DNA of 64,000 nt from DASZHJ01 sp035604335 (GTDB taxonomy: Bacteria; Pseudomonadota; Alphaproteobacteria; ATCC43930; CGMCC-115725): contig DATNIT010000076.1 in the NCBI GenBank assembly GCA_035604335.1, positions 33,036 to 97,035 on the forward strand, read 5' to 3'. Numbering within the stretch: position 1 is the stretch's first letter; each line of letters opens with the position of its first letter. The translations under genes were made by a program, and so were the position numbers. The notes under the pieces are model-generated. The model worked only from the letters and a program-made list of their open reading frames with translations, ran no database searches and was not told the origin of the DNA. Of the stretch, positions 35,999 to 41,815 are shown in pieces.

Positions 35999-36735
35999 GC
36001 GCTCTCGCGCGCTACCTGCCGCTTCTCCTCCTGGCGGCGCTTTGGGAGATCGTGCCCAGGCTCGGCTTGATCGACGCGAGCTCGGTGCCGCCCTTGAGCG
36101 CGGTAGCGGCGGCCTGGTGGGAGCTGCTGCGGTCCGGCGATCTCGTCAGCAACGGCCTTTCGTCCCTTCAGAACCTGTGTGCCGGCCTTGCGCTTGGCGT
36201 TCTCGTCGGCGCCTCGCTGGGTGTGCTGATGGCGTGGTATCGGCCGCTCGACGATTTCGTGCATCCGTTGGTGCGCGCGCTCTATCCGATGCCGAAATCG
36301 GCGCTCATTCCCGTGATGATCCTGTGGCTGGGCTTGGGGAGCGCGTCCAAGATCGCGTCGATCTTCATCGGGTGTCTCTTGCCGGTGGTGTTGAGCGCCT
36401 ATAACGGCGCGCGGGGAGTCGATCGCGTGCTGGTCTGGTCGGCGCTCGCCGCGGGCGCTTCCCGCCGCGCGGTGCTGTGGGAAGTCGTGGTGCCCTCCGC
36501 CTTGCCGGAGATCCTCGCGGGCACGCGCAACGCGCTGGCGCTCTCGTTCATCCTGCTGGTGAGCTCGGAGTTCGTGATCGGCCAACGCGGCCTTGGCTAT
36601 CTGATCTCGTTCCTGGGCGAGGGCGGGGCTTACGACTCGATGTTCGCGGGCGTCTTGACCGTGGCGGCCGTGGGTTTCCTTGCCGATCGGATCTATCTCG
36701 CGATCATGCGGAGCGCGCTCGCATGGCGGGACTGA
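35995..36735 (+). CDS. NitT/TauT-type ABC importer permease 1
   Basis: A 246-residue permease of the SsuC/TauC branch with about six membrane segments. The EAA-type loop is WSALAAGASRRAVLWEVVVPSALPEIL and the ending GGAYDSMFAGVLTVAAVGFLADRIYL is typical. It starts at ATGA overlapping the ATPase stop. A second, related permease gene follows with a 13-base overlap, so the channel is probably a heterodimer rather than the usual homodimer. Confidence 0.9.
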   Translation: MSALARYLPLLLLAALWEIVPRLGLIDASSVPPLSAVAAAWWELLRSGDLVSNGLSSLQNLCAGLALGVLVGASLGVLMAWYRPLDDFVHPLVRALYPMPKSALIPVMILWLGLGSASKIASIFIGCLLPVVLSAYNGARGVDRVLVWSALAAGASRRAVLWEVVVPSALPEILAGTRNALALSFILLVSSEFVIGQRGLGYLISFLGEGGAYDSMFAGVLTVAAVGFLADRIYLAIMRSALAWRD

Positions 36736-37505
36736 GCGCAGCCTCGGCCGTGCGCCTGCTGAGACGAAGCACGCTCATGCTGGTGCTGGTGGCCGCGTGG
36801 GAGCTCGCGGCGCGGCTGCACCTCACCACGGATTTTCTGCTCCCGTCCTTCTCGGCGGTGATGCGGCGGCTTGCCATCGACACCATCTCTGGCCAGCTGC
36901 CGATGGCGCTGGCTTTTACGCTCTATCGCGCGTTGCTGGGGTTCGCCCTGGCGGCTGTATCGGGCGTGATCATCGGCATCCTGATCGCGCGCGTGCGTCT
37001 CGCGCGCTGGTTCTTCGATCCTCTGGTCTCCGTGGGCTTGCCCATACCCAAGATCGCCTTCTTGCCGGTGTTCGTGTTGTGGTTCGGCGTGTTCGACGAA
37101 TCCAAGATCCTGATGGTTGCTTTCTCCGCGATCTTCCCCGTGATCGTCGAGGCGGCTGCCGCAACCGAGAGCGTCGACCGCATCCTGATCTGGTCCGCCT
37201 TGGGCTTGGGTGTCAGCGAGCGCCGCCTGCTGTGGGAGATCGCGCTGCCCGCCGCCTTCCCGCAGATCATGACGGGCCTGCAGGTGGCGCTGCCGATCTC
37301 GATGATTGTCGCGGTGCTCACGGAGATGGCGATGGGCGGCGAGGGGCTCGGCGGCACCATGATGCAATCGATGCGATTTGCGGACTCGCCGGGCGTCTTC
37401 GCGGGGATCGTCGCCATCGCGGTCGCGGGCTCGGTGCTGGTGAAGGCGATGGAGATCATTCGGCGCCGCCTCCTCGTGTGGCACGCCGAAGCCGAGATGG
37501 CCTAG
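36723..37505 (+). CDS. NitT/TauT-type ABC importer permease 2
   Basis: A 260-residue permease paralogous to the preceding one, with about six membrane segments. The EAA-type loop reads WSALGLGVSERRLLWEIALPAAFPQIM, aligned in register with the partner's WSALAAGASRRAVLWEVVVPSALPEIL, so the two probably arose by duplication. The start ATG at 36723 lies inside the end of the previous gene. It is the last gene of the operon. Its stop is followed by the 123-bp repeat at 37529. Confidence 0.9.
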   Translation: MAGLSAASAVRLLRRSTLMLVLVAAWELAARLHLTTDFLLPSFSAVMRRLAIDTISGQLPMALAFTLYRALLGFALAAVSGVIIGILIARVRLARWFFDPLVSVGLPIPKIAFLPVFVLWFGVFDESKILMVAFSAIFPVIVEAAAATESVDRILIWSALGLGVSERRLLWEIALPAAFPQIMTGLQVALPISMIVAVLTEMAMGGEGLGGTMMQSMRFADSPGVFAGIVAIAVAGSVLVKAMEIIRRRLLVWHAEAEMA

Positions 37506-37528
37506 ATGCGGCGGGTTCAGCTCTGGGC

Positions 37529-37651
37529 CTAGTGTGATGATTCCTAAGTTCGCAAGGCGAACTTCGGAATCTGAATCACACTAGCTTCAATAGATTAGTG
37601 GCCCGCTTATCCCTGAAATTCGTCTTACGAATTTCAGGGGCGAGACACTAG
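37529..37651 (+). repeat. 123-bp repeat element, copy A
   Basis: The element begins and ends with CTAG and has CTAGTGT/ACACTAG terminal inverted repeats. Hairpin 1 (37529-37584) pairs CTAGTGTGA with TCACACTAG, GATTCC with GGAATC and AAGTTCGC with GCGAACTT. Hairpin 2 (37611-37639) is a perfect 13-bp stem with a 3-base loop (CCCTGAAATTCGT, ctt, ACGAATTTCAGGG). It matches the reverse complement of 40726-40848 at 121 of 123 positions. It carries no coding capacity and lies between two convergent gene ends, so it may be a MITE-like mobile repeat also serving as a terminator. Confidence 0.9.
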
Positions 37652-37655
37652 GCGC

Positions 37656-38576
37656 TCATTCGAGCACCGTGCCTGGCGCGATACCCGCCTCCTTGCCGGC
37701 GACCTTTGCGCCGTTGTCGATCCGGCAGCGGAGCACCTCGACGAACCCGCCGTGGGCGTGCACGGTGAAGCCTTCGGCGGTCATCGTCGCGACCTGGCCG
37801 AGCTTCAGTCCCTTGACGCTGCCGAAGGTGCGCGCGGGGATCTTGCGCGCGTCGAAGATTTGCAATCGCTTGCCCGCGAGCGTCGTCCAGGCGCCGGGCT
37901 GCGGATTGCAGCCGCGGATCAGGTTGTAGACGACATCGAGCGGATGGCCCCAGGCGATGCGCGACTCCGCCTCGCGGACCCACCCCTCGTAGCTTGCTTG
38001 AGTTTCGTCCTGCACGCGCTCTTCCGCACGGCCGGTCAGCACCAGATCTGCCGCCTCGACGAGCGTGGCGACGCCCTGCGGAAAGATCCTATCGAAATAA
38101 ACCGAGCCCAGGGTGTCGTCGGGGCCGATGGTGATCTTCTTCTGGAGGACGACCGGTCCCTCGTCCAGCCCGTCGCTGGGCCTGAAGATGGTAAGACCGG
38201 TCTCGCTCTTTCCGAGCATGATCGGCCAATTGATGGAGGAGGGGCCGCGGTGCGCGGGGAGCAGCGACGGGTGGAACTGGATCGTGCCGTGCTTCGGGAT
38301 CGTCACGAAGGACTGCGGCACGAACTGCGTCACATACGCCATGACGCCGATATCGACGGCGAGGCCGCGCAGGGTCGCGAGCGCCTCGTCGCTGCTGTAG
38401 CGCTGGAATTGGTAGACGGGAATGCCGAGCTCCTCGGCTCGCGCGCGCAGCGGATCGGGCTTGGTGCCGGGCTTCTCAGGCGCCACGAAGACGCCCGCGA
38501 CGCTGTTGCCGCGCTCGCGGAAGGCGTCGAGCGCCGCGCGGCCGAAGGCCTGCTGGCCGATCAGGGCTAGTCGCAT
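37656..38576 (-). CDS. Stand-alone 10-formyltetrahydrofolate hydrolase/formyltransferase-like protein
   Basis: A 306-residue protein with a formyl_trans_N domain (residues 1-190) and a C-terminal OB-like domain (RGCNPQPGAWTTLAGKRLQIFDAR). The catalytic region is QFHPSLLPAHRGPSSINWPI with aspartate in DGLDEGPVVLQ. This resembles the N-terminal hydrolase domain of 10-formyl-THF dehydrogenase (HPSLLP, no Asn two residues earlier) more than methionyl-tRNA formyltransferase. Here the aldehyde dehydrogenase part is absent. It overlaps no gene but follows the tartrate dehydrogenase-like gene by 16 bases on the same strand. It may release or transfer a one-carbon unit from formyl-THF or a formylated substrate. 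Confidence 0.8.
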   Translation of the reverse strand: MRLALIGQQAFGRAALDAFRERGNSVAGVFVAPEKPGTKPDPLRARAEELGIPVYQFQRYSSDEALATLRGLAVDIGVMAYVTQFVPQSFVTIPKHGTIQFHPSLLPAHRGPSSINWPIMLGKSETGLTIFRPSDGLDEGPVVLQKKITIGPDDTLGSVYFDRIFPQGVATLVEAADLVLTGRAEERVQDETQASYEGWVREAESRIAWGHPLDVVYNLIRGCNPQPGAWTTLAGKRLQIFDARKIPARTFGSVKGLKLGQVATMTAEGFTVHAHGGFVEVLRCRIDNGAKVAGKEAGIAPGTVLE

Positions 38577-38592
38577 GGGGTGAGTCCTCCAG

Positions 38593-39669
38593 TCATTCGT
38601 TGTCGGCGAGGATCGCCTTCGAGACCGCGTCTGTCACCATCCGCGTGGTGGCCTTGCCGCCGAGGTCGGGCGTGTGGAGCGCGGGATCGGCGGTGACGCG
38701 CTCGACCGCGCGCATGAGGCGCCGCGCCGCCGCGCTCTCGCCCAGATGCTCCAGCATCATCGAGGCCGTCCAGAAGGTCGCGACCGGATTGGCGATACCT
38801 TTTCCCATGATGTCGAAAGCGGAGCCGTGGATCGGCTCGAACATCGAGGGGAACGCGCGCTCGGGGTTGAGGTTCGCGGTCGGCGCGATGCCGAGGCTGC
38901 CCGCGAGCGCCGCCGCGAGGTCGCTCAGGATGTCCGCGTGCAGGTTCGTCGCCACGACCACATCGATGCTGCCGGGCTTCAGCACCATGCGCGTGGTCAT
39001 GGCGTCCACCAGCTCCTTGTCCCAGGCGACGTCCGCGAAGTCGCGCGCGACCTCCGCCGCGATCTCGTCCCACATCACCATGCCGTGGCGCTGGGCGTTC
39101 GACTTGGTGACCACCGTGAGCTTCTTGCGCGGCCGGCCGCGCGCGAGGCTGAAGGCGAAGCGCATGATCCGCTCGACTCCCACGCGGGTGAAGACCGCGG
39201 TCTCGGTCGCGACTTCCAACGGCAGGCCGCGGTGCACGCGGCCGCCGTTGCCGGCGTACTCGCCCTCGGAATTCTCGCGCACGATCACCCAATCGAGGGT
39301 CGCGGCCGTCGCGTGGCGCAGGGGGCCGGTAATTCCCGGCAAGAGCCGCGTCGGCCGCACATTGGCGTACTGGTCGAGGCCCTGGCAGATCGGCAGCCTG
39401 AGGCCCCAGAGCGTCACGTGGTCGGGAATCTTGGGATCGCCGACGGCGCCGAAGAAGATCGCGTCGAAGCGCCTAAGCGTGGCGACGCCGTCTTCCGGCA
39501 TGAGCTTTCCGTGCGCGCGGAAATAGTCGGAGCCCCAGGGGAAATGCTCGACCGCGAGCTTGAACCCGCCGTCGCGCCGCTCCAGCGCCGCCAGCACCTC
39601 GAGCCCCGCCGCGATCACCTCCTTGCCGATGCCGTCGCCGGGAATGGCCGCGATCCGATGTTCGCGCAT
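38593..39669 (-). CDS. Tartrate dehydrogenase-like beta-decarboxylating dehydrogenase
   Basis: A 358-residue member of the isocitrate/isopropylmalate dehydrogenase family. It opens HRIAAIPGDGIGKEVIAAGLEVL. The substrate and metal sites appear in ANVRPTRLLPGI, VIVRENSEGEYAGNGG, KSNAQRHGMVMWDE and DVVVATNLHADILSDLAAAL, and the nucleotide loop in PIHGSAFDIMGKGIANPVA. RVHRG after EGEY and the FPWGSDYF segment fit tartrate dehydrogenase/decarboxylase or D-malate dehydrogenase better than leucine biosynthesis. It is NAD- and divalent-metal-dependent in the family. It diverges from the hydratase-like gene. Confidence 0.85.
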   Translation of the reverse strand: MREHRIAAIPGDGIGKEVIAAGLEVLAALERRDGGFKLAVEHFPWGSDYFRAHGKLMPEDGVATLRRFDAIFFGAVGDPKIPDHVTLWGLRLPICQGLDQYANVRPTRLLPGITGPLRHATAATLDWVIVRENSEGEYAGNGGRVHRGLPLEVATETAVFTRVGVERIMRFAFSLARGRPRKKLTVVTKSNAQRHGMVMWDEIAAEVARDFADVAWDKELVDAMTTRMVLKPGSIDVVVATNLHADILSDLAAALAGSLGIAPTANLNPERAFPSMFEPIHGSAFDIMGKGIANPVATFWTASMMLEHLGESAAARRLMRAVERVTADPALHTPDLGGKATTRMVTDAVSKAILADNE

Positions 39670-39734
39670 GAGCAATCCAGTAAAAATAGTTCTCCCTCGT
39701 CTGCTTAGCGTTCCTCCGCCGGTCCAGCAAGTGC

Positions 39735-39763
39735 TTGTCCCCGACTGAGCCCACGGACATGAT
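39735..39763 (+). promoter_or_regulatory. Predicted promoter of the hydratase-like gene
   Basis: TTGTCC (39735-39740) and CATGAT (39758-39763) are 17 bases apart, giving a transcript start near 39770 and a short leader containing GGGGAGGA before the ATG at 39789. The minus-strand gene in the same 119-base gap has only weak candidates such as TATTTT. Confidence 0.4.
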
Positions 39764-39788
39764 TGCGGCAATCTCTGGGGAGGACGCC

Positions 39789-40583
39789 ATGACCGATCGT
39801 ACCCGCGTCGAGCGCATTGCGGATTATCTCGATACTCTCGCGCGCACGCGCGGCAATCTGCCGCCGCTTCCGCCGGAGATCGAACCCGCGGACCTCGACG
39901 AGGCCTATGCGACGCAGGAGATCTTGCAGGCACGCTGGGCGCAAACCCGTGGGCCCGTGGTCGGGTACAAGATCGCCATCACCACCAAGGTGATGCAAGA
40001 CCTCATGGGCATCGGTCATCCCTGCGCCGGCGCGATCTTCAATCGCTTTTTCTACGAGAGTCCCGTGACCATCCGCCGGAGTGACTACGTCAATGTCGCC
40101 GTCGAGTGCGAGATCGCCATGCGCTTGGGTGCCGATCTTCCCGACCGCGGCCGACCGCACGACCGCGAGAGCGTCGCCGCCGCCGTCGAATCCTGCCACG
40201 CCGGCATCGAGATCATCGAGGATCAGAATGCCGAATATCAGAAGGTAAGCGCGCGCGGTCTGGTTGCCAACAACGCCTGGAACGGCGGCGCTGTGATCGG
40301 ACCCGCCGTCCAGGATTGGCGGCGGCTCGATCTCGCGGCGCTCGGCGGCATCATGACCATCGACGGCGTGGAGCAGGGGCGCGGCAAGGGCGCCGACGTG
40401 CTGGATCACCCGCTGAATGCGCTCGCCTGGCTCGCCAACAACCGCGTCGAGCGCGGCCGGCCGCTCCGCGAGGGCATGGTGGTGCTCACCGGCAGCATCG
40501 TCAGCACCAAATGGCCGAAGGCGGGGCAGACGGTGCGCTCGAGCATCGAAGGTCTCGCGGACGCGGTGGCTAGGTTCTCTTGA
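39789..40583 (+). CDS. 2-oxopent-4-enoate hydratase-like protein (FAH superfamily)
   Basis: A 264-residue member of the fumarylacetoacetate hydrolase superfamily, nearest in layout to MhpD/2-keto-4-pentenoate hydratase. Visible motifs are GYKIAITTKVMQDLMGIGHP, the metal ligands in VAVECEIAMRLGADLP (Glu-x-Glu) and ESCHAGIEIIEDQNAEYQ, and the end REGMVVLTGSIVSTKWPKAGQTV. MhpD-type enzymes hydrate 2-oxo-enoic acids from aromatic ring cleavage. No ring-cleavage gene lies nearby, so the substrate could be another 2-oxo acid. The ATG at 39789 is preceded by GGGGAGGA. Confidence 0.83.
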   Translation: MTDRTRVERIADYLDTLARTRGNLPPLPPEIEPADLDEAYATQEILQARWAQTRGPVVGYKIAITTKVMQDLMGIGHPCAGAIFNRFFYESPVTIRRSDYVNVAVECEIAMRLGADLPDRGRPHDRESVAAAVESCHAGIEIIEDQNAEYQKVSARGLVANNAWNGGAVIGPAVQDWRRLDLAALGGIMTIDGVEQGRGKGADVLDHPLNALAWLANNRVERGRPLREGMVVLTGSIVSTKWPKAGQTVRSSIEGLADAVARFS

Positions 40584-40605
40584 AATTGGGGCAACAAGCA
40601 CGCGT

Positions 40606-40692
40606 CCCCCTCACCCAGCTACGCCTAAGCTCGCTCTCGCTCGCTAAGGCTCCGCAACCCTCTCCCCGAGGGGAGAGGGAAGGGTGAGGGGG
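40606..40692. repeat. Hairpin repeat of the CCCTCACCC family
   Basis: Outer arms CCCCCTCACCC (40606-40616) and GGGTGAGGGGG (40682-40692) enclose a perfect inner stem, CCCTCTCCCC (40658-40667) and GGGGAGAGGG (40670-40679). It lies in the 261-base gap after the hydratase-like gene, just before repeat copy B. Similar outer arms occur at 50557, 59426 and 63967. Confidence 0.75.
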
Positions 40693-40725
40693 TGCTTTCG
40701 ATCCAGACCCTAAACCGAACACCGC

Positions 40726-40848
40726 CTAGTGTCCCGCCCCTGAAATTCGTAAGACGAATTTCAGGGATAAGCGGGCCACTAATCTATTGAGGCTAGTGTG
40801 ATTCAGATTCCGAAGTTCGCCTTGCGAACTTAGGAATCATCACACTAG
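40726..40848 (-). repeat. 123-bp repeat element, copy B (inverted relative to copy A)
   Basis: The reverse complement of this stretch equals copy A (37529-37651) except at two positions, so the two copies are in inverted orientation about 3.1 kb apart. It starts and ends with CTAG and keeps both hairpins. Like copy A it lies between convergent gene ends. Its last bases supply the TAG stop codon of the NTF2-like gene on the minus strand (40845-40847). Confidence 0.9.
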
Positions 40849-41291
40849 TGCAGCCGCCCCGGAGGAGGCGCTTCCGCGCGGCGGCTCAGGATCGGGCTCG
40901 CCTGGTGATGGACCAGGCGCCAGAGACCCTGCTCCTTCACGAACATATTGGTGGCGGCGAGCGAGCCGCCATCGAGTTCTTCCTCGCAGGTGACGATGCC
41001 GACCTCGCCGAAGAGAAAGGCCTGGTCCTCGTGGACCACCACGTGCGGCGCCTCGGGGTTCGACAGGATCTGCCGCCAGCTTTCGAGCACGGCCTCACGG
41101 CCGCGCAACAGTTCCCAGCCAGGATGCAGGCAGAGCACCGGGGTCTCCACCGCCCACACGTGCTCCATTGCCGCCACGTCGTGTGTGGTAAAGGCCCGAT
41201 AGAACTCAAGGTTCGCGGCCAGCAGCGCGTCGGCTTCGGTTTCTGTGATCGCGCCGATGTGTTCCAAAGCTCGCGCCTCCCCGTCGGTCAT
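40845..41291 (-). CDS. NTF2-like/SnoaL-type protein (DUF4440-like)
   Basis: A 148-residue small alpha+beta protein. Segments ANLEFYRAFTTHDVAAMEHVW, PGWELLRGREAVLESWRQIL and GLWRLVHHQASPI are typical of the SnoaL/DUF4440 branch of NTF2-like folds, which act as ligand-binding or isomerase-like domains; the role here is unknown. The ATG at 41291 is preferred over a TTG at 41318, but neither has a clear ribosome site. The stop codon lies inside repeat copy B, so the element may have trimmed the C terminus. It diverges from the iron-uptake genes and shares their control region. Confidence 0.75.
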   Translation of the reverse strand: MTDGEARALEHIGAITETEADALLAANLEFYRAFTTHDVAAMEHVWAVETPVLCLHPGWELLRGREAVLESWRQILSNPEAPHVVVHEDQAFLFGEVGIVTCEEELDGGSLAATNMFVKEQGLWRLVHHQASPILSRRAEAPPPGRLH

Positions 41292-41374
41292 GATGACCGA
41301 TCGGGCGCGTTTGACCAAGCCTGCGACAATTCGCGCCGCGGGTTCGTGGGATGGCGCATAATTTCTCAGTGGTC

Positions 41375-41420
41375 ATTGCGAACGATTCGCAATAGGGTCC
41401 AATTGCGACTCATTCGCAAC
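41375..41420 (+). promoter_or_regulatory. Two tandem 19-bp palindromes, Fur-like operators
   Basis: ATTGCGAA-CGA-TTCGCAAT (41375-41393) is a perfect 8-3-8 palindrome. A second copy, ATTGCGAC-TCA-TTCGCAAC (41402-41420), has one base pair broken in the stem. Centres are 27 bases apart, and the array ends 19 bases before the cupredoxin ATG. The 19-bp length and position before iron-uptake genes suggest a Fur-family regulator. The identity is inferred, and Irr or another metal regulator is possible. It may also act on the divergent NTF2-like gene. Confidence 0.75.
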
Positions 41421-41439
41421 TAAGGTTGGGCAGGCAAGC

Positions 41440-41778
41440 ATGGATCGGCGGTCAGGCGCTATCGTATTGATCTTGGGTCTCTTTCTGGCCGTGGGCGGGC
41501 CGGCTCGGGCCGATGATCCGCAATTCACGCTGGTGATCAAGGAGCACCGCTTCGAGCCACCGGAGCTGCAGGTGCCCGCGGGCGTCAAGCTCAGGCTCCT
41601 GGTCAAGAACGAGGACCCGACGCCCGAGGAGTTCGAGAGTACCGAGCTGCACCGCGAGAAAGTGGTACCGCCCGGCCAGCAGATCCTGGTTATCGTGGGG
41701 CCCCTGGACGCCGGCACGTATCCTTTCTTTGGCGATTTCCACCACGACACCGCGCAGGGAAAGCTGATCGCCAAATGA
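41440..41778 (+). CDS. Periplasmic cupredoxin-domain protein, FtrB/EfeO-like
   Basis: A 112-residue exported protein with a Sec signal peptide (about residues 1-23, ending GPARAD) and a single cupredoxin-like beta-sandwich: FTLVIKEHRFEPPELQVPAG, EEFESTELHREKVVPPG and YPFFGDFHHDTAQGKLIAK. This pattern matches the small cupredoxins encoded beside FTR1 permeases, which are thought to handle or oxidise ferrous iron before uptake. It is the first gene of a two-gene unit with the permease 37 bases downstream, behind two tandem Fur-like palindromes. Confidence 0.87.
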   Translation: MDRRSGAIVLILGLFLAVGGPARADDPQFTLVIKEHRFEPPELQVPAGVKLRLLVKNEDPTPEEFESTELHREKVVPPGQQILVIVGPLDAGTYPFFGDFHHDTAQGKLIAK

Positions 41779-41815
41779 GCGCCGCCCGCGTTCCAGTCAT
41801 CGGGAAAGCATAGCC

